Below, one piece after another: positions 9,459 to 18,395 of a stretch of 64,000 nt of DNA (its first letter is position 1; each line of letters opens with the position of its first letter). The stretch is from contig JBAKBP010001425.1 of the NCBI GenBank assembly GCA_037953745.1, positions 149,675-213,674 on the forward strand, given 5' to 3'. The notes beneath the pieces were generated by a model, which was given only the letters and a program-made list of their open reading frames with translations, was not told where the DNA came from and made no database searches. The DNA is from Lithodes maja (Eukaryota > Arthropoda > Malacostraca > Decapoda > Lithodidae). The position numbers and the translations under genes are program-made.

Positions 9459-10941
9459 TTAAGTTGTTTTTTTCCCTTTTTGGGCTGTTGTTTGGGTGTG
9501 AGTGGGATTTGTATGAGTTGGGATTACACGTTCATCTTTGGCTTTTTTGAGATTAATTTCATTTACCTGATGGATGTAGTGATTTTGGGGTTTTGCAGTG
9601 CTCCTGGTGTTTCGTGCGAGTGCGGGTGTGCTTGTTAGGGCATGGGTTGACTGTGGCTGATCTTCATGTTCTTCTGTGTTATCTTGTTCATTTACCTCTG
9701 AGTCCTCTGCTTCGACGTCGACACTGCTGACATCGGAGTCGGTAAATCCTTCACTGCTGCTGCTTAAATCTTGTTGTTGTTGTGGTTCTGGGTCTTCACT
9801 GCTGCTGCTTGATTGTTGTTGTTGTTGTATTTCTGGGTCATTGGCAATATTTTCATTATTTTCGTCTTCTATGTTATCATTGTTATTTGCTTGTGGTTGA
9901 GGGTCGGAAAGTATGGATTTCTTCATATCTGTGAAATTTCCTTTTCCTCTTGTAAATTTTATAGATTCTTCCAGAGTGAACGTGGGAAGTTTTAAGACTG
10001 GAAGGCCGTTTTCTTTTGTGTAAGTGGAGAAGTATTTTTGGAAGGAGCCCGGTTCTGACTCGTTTTTAATGTGTGCTGACATCATTATTAACATATATGC
10101 TGCACAGTTCAAATCCACATTGCTGTTATTTTGAAGTTGTGGTTGTAGTTGTGCCTGACCATTGTTGGTTACGCTTGCATAATTATGTGTTGTTGGCTGT
10201 CCTCTCTTCTTCTTCCTTCATTCTAGTTTCTTTCTCCTTCATTGCTGTTTTCCTGACTGGGCATTTCATTGCTAGGGTGCGATGATTTCCCTTGCAATTT
10301 ATACACTTTGTTGAGTTAGGAGGGCAATCCTTCCATGTGTGTTCCTTTGAACAACATTCAGAGCAAACTTTATATTCATGGTTTTCGTTATGTGGGCAAT
10401 TTGTTCTTGCATGTTGTTCAACCGCATAGCACAGAGTACAGGTTTGGGTTGGGATGTACCTTTCCTGCTTTATTTGGTTTGAGGTCACTGATAGATTGAA
10501 GAGTTTTATGCCTTCTTGAGCTCGTAGGGACATTTGTGTATCTTCAAATTCTATCTTGATATTTCCTGATTGTCTCCTTCTGTCTTTGTTTTCAAATTTA
10601 TAAATCTGGTTGACCTTGGCCCAGGCATTCTGCTTTTCTATTTCTGTTTTGATTAGTTCAGGTGGGTTGTTGTAAGCAAGCTCGTCTAGGTTGAAACATA
10701 TAATGCTTCTCTTGCATTTGATTTCAATTGGAATGATGGGGGTGAAGCCAGCATCTTTGAGCTTGTTTACTGATTCGTGGGAGAGGATGGAATTTATGTC
10801 TTCTTCAGTGGCTGTGGTGATGACAAGACCTCCATTGGCTACGAATACTCTTGTGATGTTGTTACCTATAAGAGTTTCAATTAACTTGAGTTTTGTTTCC
10901 CTCTTGTCAGGGAGAGGGTGGCTTATTTTGAGCCTACCCAT
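9459..10941 (-). pseudogene. Jockey-like LINE ORF1 (gag-like nucleocapsid), one frameshift
   Basis: ORF1 makes the RNA-binding, particle-forming protein of the element. The upstream frame (10941-10183, 252 aa) starts MGRLKIS and has three CCHC-type knuckles at about residues 168-182, 193-206 and 213-227, matching the J2 ORF1 knuckle for knuckle. It then runs into a stop. In another frame homology resumes at once (PTTHNYASVTN, then NVDLNCAAYML...) and continues to 9459, including a low-complexity Gln/Ser/Asp/Glu stretch. One indel near 10190-10205, in a GAAGA-type run, explains the break. It could be decay or an assembly error. A programmed shift is unlikely because J2 is in one frame. Confidence 0.75.
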
Positions 10942-11340
10942 TTTGCATGTTGTTATTCCTTAATTTTACTTATAGTGTGACACAGTATCATTCCTGCCTA
11001 TCCGTTGGGCTTGGCCAAAAACAGTACGTTATCCCCCTTCTAAAAGATGGGAAACGCTGTATTGGATTCCAATCAGACTCCCCAATTGGGCTGCTATTCC
11101 CTATCCAAGAATTTTCGCCACCCTTGTCAGTTCCCCTCTCCACCTCTCTAAAGAGGCCCCCTTGTGCAAGCCGCAGGGTTCAGTTTGGGTACTATGATAG
11201 GGACTCTATGGCTCCTATCTTGATACTGTGTCCTAAAAACAATTTAGAGAAATATTTGTCTTGTCATGCCAAAGAGGCTGGCTTCAATAAAAGCGTTTTT
11301 GTTTGTAGAATTATAGTTGTCTGGATGATAGATCTTGGGG
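10942..11340 (-). other. 5' untranslated/upstream region of LINE J1
   Basis: About 400 bp upstream of the J1 ORF1 start. I see no open frame with coding character. It holds CCAAT/ATTGG-type motifs around 11071-11090 and no TATA box. Promoters of Jockey elements are internal, so this region may contain one, but nothing in the sequence proves it. Confidence 0.4.
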
Positions 11341-11397
11341 CTCCTTGAGGATCAGACTCCAGTGACGTGGACGTCAGCCTCCCTCTGATTGGTCTAG

Positions 11398-11432
11398 AGG
11401 GTCTGGGCAGTAGTTGGATGGGTGACCGCCTG
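11398..11432 (+). repeat. 5S rRNA-like segment (box C region), copy 1
   Basis: GTAGTTGGATGGGTGACCGC and its 15-bp lead resemble the intermediate-element/box C part of eukaryotic 5S rRNA genes (TTGGATGGGAGACCGCCTG in the usual form). The upstream 5S half, including box A, is not recognisable, so this is not a 5S gene. It lies antisense to LINE J1, in its upstream region. Confidence 0.45.
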
Positions 11433-11503
11433 ATGATCAAGAAGTCTGTCCCGTGAAAAATGCTGCTGGCAGTTTCGGCCAATCAGCTTTGAGTAGCTGT
11501 TGG

Positions 11504-11536
11504 AGGGTCTGGTCAGTAACTGGATGGGTGTCCCAG
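11504..11536 (+). repeat. 5S rRNA-like segment, copy 2
   Basis: AGGGTCTGGTCAGTAACTGG followed by ATGGGTG repeats the first segment about 105 bp downstream with several changes. The pair shows a local duplication of a 5S-derived or 5S-resembling module. After it come GGAAT and CGAA triplets of short repeats (11568-11600). Confidence 0.4.
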
Positions 11537-11599
11537 TTTGTAGCTGCTAGGTTGTCTCTCTCTGATGGAATGGAATGGAATGAGCGAACGAACGAACGA

Positions 11600-12678
11600 A
11601 ATGTGAAGTGAGGCTCCACAAGTTGTGAAAGAAGAGTGGTATGTGACGAAGATAAAGTGTTGAAAAAAAGAAAAGTATAAGAGGTAAAAAAAGTTGGTGG
11701 GCTAACCACCTTGCTATTATTTCTTATGTTTATAAGTTTATTTTAAAATAAATTCCATCTCCCTGTTCTCCCAGCAAATGCCACCACTTGCTAAATGTTT
11801 AGAGGCTGTAACAACTGCCAATATGCACCCCCCCTCATCCCCCCTGTTTTTCATTTTGAATTCCATACATCCCCCCAAACAGACGGCCAAGCCGCACCCG
11901 TCCCCACACTCTGTGTCGCTCACATCTCAAACAACAAAACCCAGCCCATAATACCAACAACAATTACCAATAATTACCAATAATTAATTGCAATTAATTC
12001 ACCCACTCTCCCCGCTTCCTCCCGACCATACCACCAAAACAGCTCCCGTCTTCATCCTCTGTGTTATCGTCCCACAGCAGATGAAGCCTCGGAGCAGCCC
12101 GGTAAGTAATGACAAGAAATTCAGCCACTTTATTTAGTCCGTCACACTACACAGAACCAATGTATCCCCGTATCACGATGGGTCCCCTGTCCGGGGCCCA
12201 CCCAGGTGGGCCCCAGGCAAGGGCACCACCAGCCCAGAGTAAAATCAATGTATGACCTCGTGTCATGATGGGTCCCCTGTCTGGGGTCCACCGGGGCGGA
12301 CCCCAGGCAAGGGCACCATCAGCCCAGAGAATTGTTTGGTAAAAAGTTAAAATTGATGATTGATAGTCAATAGTTGATAGCTGATAGTTGATGGCAGCCC
12401 ATGGCCCCAGCAGTGCACCAGCTGGGGAGCATCGCCGCAGACTGTATCGAGAAGTGGTACTATGGGAAAGTTTTGGTGAGGCACTGAGAGACCCACCTCA
12501 AGGTTGGTGCTACCTTAAGGGGTTCAATACTGGCACTCCAAACGGTATAGTCATGGGAGTACAGGCCATGGCATGGGTTGCTCTACCACTACCACCCACC
12601 TGCATTGCCCCTGGTTTGTCACAATATTGGTGTCTAATTCGGTAATGTCATATAATATGATAGATAGAGGTCAGTAAA
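11600..12678 (-). other. 3' UTR of LINE J2, with a 94-bp tandem duplication
   Basis: This ~1-kb non-coding region follows the J2 ORF2 stop. It contains two tandem copies of a ~94-bp unit (about 12168-12340), each with ATGGGTCCCCTGTC, an inverted GGGGCCC/GGTGGGCCCC motif and GGCAAGGGCACCA. A short stretch near 12346-12390 repeats TTGATAG. The motif GTGGGCTAACCACCTTGCT near 11697 resembles the J1 3' UTR at 6499. No gene is apparent. Confidence 0.5.
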
Positions 12679-15441
12679 TTAGTGAGGTACTCCTGTGTAT
12701 ATTGGAATTGGTTCGTTATCTAGTACGTTCAGAGTTTTGCGAAACCAGGCATGGTTACGGTTATTGTTTCCCTCCATTAGCTCTAGATAGTAAGGGTCTT
12801 GTAGTAATGCTAGTTTTGCCCAGATATTCTTAGCTCTGTGGTAGAGTTTAATGTTCATAGCTAATACATTGCTCAGGTTGTGAAGTTGTTCGGTGTTTCT
12901 CATATATGGGTAGTGCTCGTTGTGCGCAAAGCGAAGTGATTTGTTTTGTATTATTTGGAGGTTTAGCATCTGTTTTTTGGATAAGCTCATGAGTGGAATG
13001 GCTGGATACTCGATTAGTGGCAGTATGTATGCTTTAACCAAGTGCAGTTTGATGTTCGATGGAAGACTATTGTATTTGTACAATTTTGTAAGTGCTCGAT
13101 TTGCTTTATGCTTTATATCATGTACATGTTGTATTATGCCACTTTTTGTTAACTTCATTCCCAAGATTTTACCCTGATTGGTCTGATCCAGAAGGTCGCC
13201 ATTTACAATGATGTCCTCCTGGACGTTTGTAGCCATTGGTATTATTGTAAATTTGTTTAAGTTGGTTTTTATTTTCCATTTGTTTTCAAAGCTGTTAATT
13301 TTATTTATTTCATCCGCCACTCTTTCTGCCATCATTAGTTTAGATTTTCCTCGATATGTTATTACCTGAGAGATGTCATCCGCATAAAGTATGTTAAAGC
13401 AGTCATTTGCAGGTTGTGGGATGTCTGCTGTGTATATTGAATACAGGATAGGGGATAAGATGCTTCCTTGCGGGACACTACTCTGCAGTTCAAATTCTGG
13501 TCCCAATACCTCACCCATCCTCACTCTCGCTGTTCTATCCATTAGAAAGTCACATAGTGTGGCCTCGAGATATTGTGGTAGGCCTAGTTTAAGAATTTTA
13601 TATTTCAAGCCTTCGTACCATACTTTATCGAAGGCTTTGCTTACATCTCTGAGCACCACGGAGCATTGATGTTTATTAGCTAGAGCCTGAGCGATCTTCT
13701 CATGTATTAGGGCAATAGCTGTTGTCGTACTGCGCCCTTTTCTAAAACCATGTTGTTGGTAAGGTATTAGGTTGTTGTTGTCTAGATGCGCTGTGAGTCT
13801 TGTCAGAATGCACCTCTCGAAAATCTTGCCAGGCACTTCCAATAATGATATTGGACGATAGGACATTGGATCTCGGCGGCATTTATTTGGTTTTGGTATA
13901 AAATGCAACATGGCAACCTTAAATCGGTCTGGAAAATATCCCAAGGATAATGTCTTATTAAATATGGAAGTCAAATTCTCTATCATTTGTAGTGGTAGAT
14001 TAAGTAATATTCTTTTGTTAATACCGCTTATTCCAGGTGCCTTGTCCTTTAGCTTTTGTATATGCCTTTCCACTTCTTGTACAGAGATACGTCTTGTTAC
14101 TATTGTATTGTTGATATATCGGTTTTCATTTATGTTTGGATAAGGTAGCGTCCTCTCTTCGTTTTGTCTTAAGTATTCATGCACTAGCCGGTGGTTTTGT
14201 TCATCAAATTCTTCATTGTCATCCTCGTTTATTCTGTAAATATCCTGCCAAATGTTTCGAAATATCGCCTCCTTTTCTGCATTATCGTGGATTTTCCTTT
14301 TGTTACCATCCAATATATAGTCGGGAGTAGTACTTGGTGGTGTGTTAAGACGTTTCATGTGTTTCCAAAACTCTACTGGTGTTTTATGTTTGTTAATTAA
14401 GTCTGTTAGCTGCTTTTGGTTACGTTCATTTAGTATTCTTTCAACCTCAATTGCCAGATCAATTTGGAGTCTTCTGTAAGCTCGGTAGCCAGCCATTGTC
14501 CACCCATACAATGTTGCCATCCGTGTTAGTTGTGCGTAGCTTTGTTGTATATTTTTTAATCTTGGGCTGCAAATGGGATTGCAGATGATCTTACTTTTAG
14601 TTATGGGAGCCGTGCTATCAAGCCCCTTCTTAATTGCTTTATACCAGTTGTTTAGTTGTCTGTCTATTTCTTCAATATCTGTTTCTTCTATGTCTTGATT
14701 TTGCTGGGTATCTATTGTATTGTTAACAACCTCTCTAAATTGTTCCCAATTAACTTTATTCAGATCGTATCTTTTCGTTGTTGGTATTGTTATTGCTCTG
14801 GCGGTTATTTTAACTATTATAGGAATATGATCAGATGTTGTAAGGGGGCCAGGTTCAATGGATAGATTGTGTCGACAATTATTAGTTGTGAGTATTATGT
14901 CAGGGTCTGTTTGGCTATTTCCCCTTATGAATGTAGGGAAGTTTGGGCCTACGTGGTTAAGTTTTTGATCATTAATAAATCTAGCCAATCCATTGCCTAC
15001 GTTGTTGGTAGTAGTATGTCCTAAAATGGGATGTTTTGCGTTTAAATCACCTATTATATATGTTGGTTCATGGCTTGAGGTTAATCTATGTATGTCAGGG
15101 TATGGCAAGAAAGGTCTCCTGGGGGGTAGATACGTTGTGGATATGTTAATGTAGCCGAGTGATGTTTCCACCTTGAGGCATTGTATATCTGATATAAAAT
15201 TATCATCTATTTTGTGCTTAACATCTTGTTTTATTAATATTGCAGACCCATCACTCATCTCCTCTGAAGTATTTACAAAGTATGTATAGAATCCTTTTAT
15301 TGATATATCCATTGGATTACTACAACCATGACTATTAATTATAATTATATGCGGGTTTTCACTTAGATACATGTTTGTCAATTGTACAGCTCGAGTGGGC
15401 CAGTAGAGAACATTGTGTGAAATTATTTTAATTGTGTCCAT
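12679..15441 (-). CDS. Jockey-like LINE J2 ORF2: endonuclease and reverse transcriptase
   Basis: A 920-residue open frame. I start at the Met at 15441 because the endonuclease begins there (MDTIKIISHNVLYW, aligned with the start of J1 ORF2). The 73 codons upstream overlap ORF1 and look non-coding. The endonuclease keeps GDLNAKHP and TTSDH. Where the catalytic Glu is expected it reads IINSHG, as in J1. RT motifs include MLHFIPKPNK, MSYRPISLLEVPGK, HGFRKGRSTT, DVSKAFDKVW, a PQGS motif in the context SSVPQGSILSP, and LYADD. The Ser-Ser-Val before PQGS replaces the more usual Gly-Val. There is no RNase H. Probably translated after ORF1 by reinitiation across the 76-bp gap. Looks intact. Confidence 0.88.
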   Translation of the reverse strand: MDTIKIISHNVLYWPTRAVQLTNMYLSENPHIIIINSHGCSNPMDISIKGFYTYFVNTSEEMSDGSAILIKQDVKHKIDDNFISDIQCLKVETSLGYINISTTYLPPRRPFLPYPDIHRLTSSHEPTYIIGDLNAKHPILGHTTTNNVGNGLARFINDQKLNHVGPNFPTFIRGNSQTDPDIILTTNNCRHNLSIEPGPLTTSDHIPIIVKITARAITIPTTKRYDLNKVNWEQFREVVNNTIDTQQNQDIEETDIEEIDRQLNNWYKAIKKGLDSTAPITKSKIICNPICSPRLKNIQQSYAQLTRMATLYGWTMAGYRAYRRLQIDLAIEVERILNERNQKQLTDLINKHKTPVEFWKHMKRLNTPPSTTPDYILDGNKRKIHDNAEKEAIFRNIWQDIYRINEDDNEEFDEQNHRLVHEYLRQNEERTLPYPNINENRYINNTIVTRRISVQEVERHIQKLKDKAPGISGINKRILLNLPLQMIENLTSIFNKTLSLGYFPDRFKVAMLHFIPKPNKCRRDPMSYRPISLLEVPGKIFERCILTRLTAHLDNNNLIPYQQHGFRKGRSTTTAIALIHEKIAQALANKHQCSVVLRDVSKAFDKVWYEGLKYKILKLGLPQYLEATLCDFLMDRTARVRMGEVLGPEFELQSSVPQGSILSPILYSIYTADIPQPANDCFNILYADDISQVITYRGKSKLMMAERVADEINKINSFENKWKIKTNLNKFTIIPMATNVQEDIIVNGDLLDQTNQGKILGMKLTKSGIIQHVHDIKHKANRALTKLYKYNSLPSNIKLHLVKAYILPLIEYPAIPLMSLSKKQMLNLQIIQNKSLRFAHNEHYPYMRNTEQLHNLSNVLAMNIKLYHRAKNIWAKLALLQDPYYLELMEGNNNRNHAWFRKTLNVLDNEPIPIYTGVPH

Positions 15442-15517
15442 AATTATATTGATTTCAACTAATCTAAGGCTGTTTGTGACTGTGACATGTGACTGTTTGT
15501 GTGATCTGGCCCTCACT

Positions 15518-16921
15518 CTATGTGCTCTCTTCTCTCTCAGTGGTGATCGATCTACTTGCAGGCCAGAACGTTTTTTTGTATATTGAGTCGTCAATTTTTT
15601 CATAACAGTTGGTGAGCTTGATTTTGTTCCGGCCGAGCAAGTTAAAGACGTCATCCTCATCGTAATTTAGGTTTGTGTATTGCCACTTATATTTTCGACT
15701 ATTTAGTCCATTAACCAGGGAGGTAAGGTCTTGATTTTCCTTTGGCCATCCCACCTCCTCACTGGTGAATATAGTGAGTCCGAGTTCTTCTGCCTTCATT
15801 GTAGGTTCGCCGCTGAACAGAGTACCACTCTCCATCTGTTCAGTGATCTGCTGTTCTTCCTGGTTTTTCTCTTGAGTTGCTTGTTTTTGCTCCGGTGTTG
15901 GCTGGGTGCCTTGTTTTTCGTTGGTATCATCTATAGTCGCTTCGTTTTGTGGGTTTATTTTCTTGAGTATTATGTCGGAGGGTGGATTGTCTGGCAGGAC
16001 AACCTGAGGTAGTTTGTTTGCCTTTAGCACTTGGTTCATCACTGTGTTAAAGGTTCCAGGCTGGGCCATGTTGCACTGGTGGGCATAGTGCATTAGGATT
16101 GCAATTTTTGTTGTGTCCACGTTTATTGAGTTGATGGCTGGCGGAGACTGTTGTTTAGAAGCTGCTTCGCTATATGTGGTGTTGGGTCTGGTTCTATTTG
16201 GTCCTTGACCGTCTCTCTTCTTCTTAATGGCTTCTTTCTTTACTGGGCAAGACATTGCAGTTGATTTATGTGGTCCACCGCAGTTAAGGCATTTTTTGGT
16301 TGTAGCAGTACATTCATCCCACCTGTGCTCCTTGCTGCTACATTCCGAGCACACCTTGTGTGTGGTACCCTTGGGGCAGTTTTTCTTGGTGTGTTGTTCA
16401 ATTGCATAGCAGCCGTAACAGGTTAGTAGGGGAACATACTCTTCAATTTTGATTTGCGAAGCAGGGACACTGAAGTTGAACATCAGCAATCCCTTTTCAG
16501 CAGCATTAGTAGCTTGTGCTGTTTGCTTGAATGTGATTTTGATGTTATTGCTGTTGGTAAATTTGTATATGCTCTCGATTCTGTTTGCTGGCCACAAGTT
16601 TGCCTTTGCCAGCTCTTCTAATATTTCATTATCGCTGTGTGCATATATGATCTCGTCCACTCTAAACAAAATCACAGTCCTTTTGGCTTTCAGCTCAGGT
16701 GGCACAATCGAGGTGAAGGAGGCATTATTCAATGATTTTTGACTCCTTTCGCTAAAAAGCTTGTCGGTATCAACATCATTCTTAGTTAGAATGATGTATC
16801 CATCATTTATGGTAATGATTTTGGTAACATATATATTATCCTTTGATAATACCTCTAGCAATTTCAACTTGCTTCTGTTGTCCGTGGGGTGACCAGGTTT
16901 AATTTTCACCCTCGCCATCAT
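15518..16921 (-). CDS. Jockey-like LINE J2 ORF1: gag-like nucleocapsid protein
   Basis: A 467-residue protein starting with a double Met (MMARVKIKPG). Residues ~1-160 are a globular part resembling J1 ORF1 (KLKLLEVL, VPPELKAKRTV, SIYKF). Three CCHC-type knuckles follow at about 168-182, 191-204 and 211-225, then a basic stretch (KKEAIKKKRDG), a helical segment (~268-310), and a Gln/Glu-rich low-complexity region around 325-365. In this family the protein coats element RNA and helps form the transposition particle. It ends 76 bp before ORF2. Uninterrupted, unlike its J1 counterpart. Confidence 0.85.
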   Translation of the reverse strand: MMARVKIKPGHPTDNRSKLKLLEVLSKDNIYVTKIITINDGYIILTKNDVDTDKLFSERSQKSLNNASFTSIVPPELKAKRTVILFRVDEIIYAHSDNEILEELAKANLWPANRIESIYKFTNSNNIKITFKQTAQATNAAEKGLLMFNFSVPASQIKIEEYVPLLTCYGCYAIEQHTKKNCPKGTTHKVCSECSSKEHRWDECTATTKKCLNCGGPHKSTAMSCPVKKEAIKKKRDGQGPNRTRPNTTYSEAASKQQSPPAINSINVDTTKIAILMHYAHQCNMAQPGTFNTVMNQVLKANKLPQVVLPDNPPSDIILKKINPQNEATIDDTNEKQGTQPTPEQKQATQEKNQEEQQITEQMESGTLFSGEPTMKAEELGLTIFTSEEVGWPKENQDLTSLVNGLNSRKYKWQYTNLNYDEDDVFNLLGRNKIKLTNCYEKIDDSIYKKTFWPASRSITTEREEST

Positions 16922-16976
16922 GTCATTTTGGTAGCCACAGTTGAACTACACAAAAATGTTAAGACAGTTCTCCCTC

Positions 16977-17167
16977 TTCCCAAATTAAATTGTATAGTTA
17001 AAATCCCATGAGTTAAAACCTCTTAACAAATAAGAAGCCTTAATGCAAGGATAAGGGAATAAGAATGTTACGTTAATGTAAGTCAAATTGCCAAAAAGCA
17101 AGACAAGGAAACTAGGGATGGGAAAACAAAGGATAGTTACGTTAAAGTTAATTACAAAACTAAAATG

Positions 17168-17207
<40 letters not shown>

Positions 17208-17706
17208 ACCGAGGTTGAACTATGAAAAAAAATTAAAACTAGTAATACAAGGGACAATGAAATTAAAAAGGAGTGCAAGAAAAATTCCTGCCAGATCGAG
17301 TAAAAAACGTTCCAGCCAATCAGGACTGTGCTGGCCTGCCAGAGTACTCTTCGTGATCCTGGGAACACGGGCAAGCTATTGCAACTAAGAACCAAGGAAT
17401 GGAAAAGCTCCAAGCCCCGATGTCGTGAAAAACCAGAAAGTAGTTGATCAAATTAAATTGAAATTTAAAAATAAACACAATATCCAAGGAGTTAAGACTT
17501 CTTAACAATATAAGAAGCCTTAAGGCAAGGATAAGGGAATAAGAAAAATTACGTTTATGAAGATTTACGTTAAAATTAGGTCAAACTACAAAATGCAGGA
17601 CAAAAAATAAGCTGAAGTTAAGGATACAGGAAAGTTACGTTAAATGTAAATGCAAACTAGATTGAAATGTTTAAAAAACAAAATGAAATAAAGGTGCAAA
17701 ATTAAA
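16977..17706 (-). repeat. Tandem ~480-bp monomers upstream of LINE J2 ORF1
   Basis: A block starting near 16977 recurs near 17450. Shared anchors are AAATTAAATTG, AGTTAA-AC-TCTTAACAA, ATAAGAAGCCTTAA-GCAAGG and ATAAGGGAATAAGAA. The second copy is partial, about 240 bp. A ~40-nt A run (17166-17206) interrupts the first. The position directly 5' of J2 ORF1 suggests promoter-bearing 5' UTR monomers, as in some other LINEs. That is inference. Confidence 0.5.
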
Positions 17707-17865
17707 GGAGTGGGCGGGGCCTCTGCGTCGTTCATCTGCGTGTGTGGAGGAATACAGCCAGATCCTACCCTCGGCACGCCCTTCCACAGCGAGGCCCCCC
17801 ATGATGCCCCCAGAAATGCCCCCTCCACACACGCAGATGAACGACGCAGAGGCCCCGCCCACTCC
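17707..17865. repeat. Perfect 44-bp GC-rich inverted repeat (stem 44, loop 71)
   Basis: Arms 17707-17750 and 17822-17865 are exact reverse complements (44 of 44 as read). They contain GGGCGGGGCC and TCTGCGTCGTTCATC. The 71-bp spacer is also GC-rich. The surrounding sequence is A-rich, so the composition jumps sharply. Function unknown. The perfect match implies a recent origin or strong conversion between the arms. Confidence 0.9.
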
Positions 17866-17945
17866 TGCGTCCGGCCAGCCTACCAGAGCTAGTCTTAGGT
17901 TAGCCAACCAGTGTGCAGCTAGCACACAATAATCCCTCTCTTGAT

Positions 17946-17965
17946 CTTGTATCGCCTATATAAAC

Positions 17966-18006
<41 letters not shown>

Positions 18007-18395
18007 CCTGACGCCGTGATCCCCGAAGGAGTGGCCACGAACGAAACGCCCCATGCACCTCTGTCCCCAGTCAGTTGACACCCCTCCTCCCAACCAGCAC
18101 CGCCTTCACTCATATACTTCTTCACTCTATCCTTCCACCACTCTCTCGGTTTACCACTCCCTCTCTGTCCTTCCACCTCTCCACACGTACTGCCGCCTTT
18201 GCACCCTCATACATGCTCTTCACTGCTTTCAAGCAACTTGCCATTTACTCCGTATATTCTAAGTACTTTCCACATGCCTTCTCTATCCACTCTGTCATAG
18301 GCATTCTCCAAGTCCATAAAGGCAACATACACCTTTTGTTGCTTCTCCAGATATTTCTTCACAACACAATTGGCCACTTGCGAGTTTCAGGCTAT
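17946..18395 (-). pseudogene. RTE-like LINE remnant, internally deleted, with (AT)n tail
   Basis: Reading the minus strand from 18395, one frame gives VYVAFMDLENAYDRVDREG and MWKVLRIYGVNGKLL, an RT palm motif (F-x-D-x-x-x-A-Y-D). After a stop and frame change, an open stretch gives KPREWWKDRVKKYM and later GDRGAWG, resembling the C-terminal tail of such LINEs. The GVRQG and YADD region between them is missing. The element ends in an AT dinucleotide run (17968-18003), a microsatellite tail as RTE-type elements often have. Confidence 0.6.

Larger units (their letters stand above)
6376..11600 (-). mobile_element. Jockey-like LINE J1, near full length, poly-A tailed
   Basis: On the minus strand it reads 5' region (~11600-10942), ORF1 (10941-9459, one frameshift), ORF2 (9452-6702), 3' UTR and a ~40-nt poly-A tail (the T run at 6376-6416). 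This is the Jockey arrangement: gag-like ORF1 with three CCHC knuckles, ORF2 with APE endonuclease and RT, and no RNase H. The 3' UTR contains a GGCCGGCC-centred motif, with a similar sequence at the same relative place in J2 (11696). The 5' boundary is approximate and I found no clear target-site duplication. Confidence 0.75.
11600..17710 (-). mobile_element. Jockey-like LINE J2, apparently full length
   Basis: On the minus strand it reads a 5' region of tandem ~480-bp monomers (about 17710-16977), ORF1 (16921-15518), a 76-bp spacer, ORF2 (15441-12679) and a ~1-kb 3' UTR ending near 11600. Both ORFs are open. It lies head to tail upstream of J1 and is a clearly different subfamily at protein level. 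There is no clear poly-A run at the 3' end, so that boundary is set only by the 3' UTR motif shared with J1 near 11696. Termini are approximate. Confidence 0.7.

Noticed and set aside
12388..12645. 85-codon plus-strand ORF
   Set aside because: Lies in the 3' UTR of LINE J2 on the opposite strand, and no recognisable domain.
15442..15660. Longer 993-codon start for J2 ORF2 at 15660
   Set aside because: The first 73 codons overlap ORF1 in another frame and look non-coding. Alignment with J1 ORF2 begins at the Met at 15441.
17671..17932. Mirror-image ORFs containing MNDAEAPPTP on both strands
   Set aside because: Produced by the perfect inverted repeat at 17707-17865, which reads the same on either strand.
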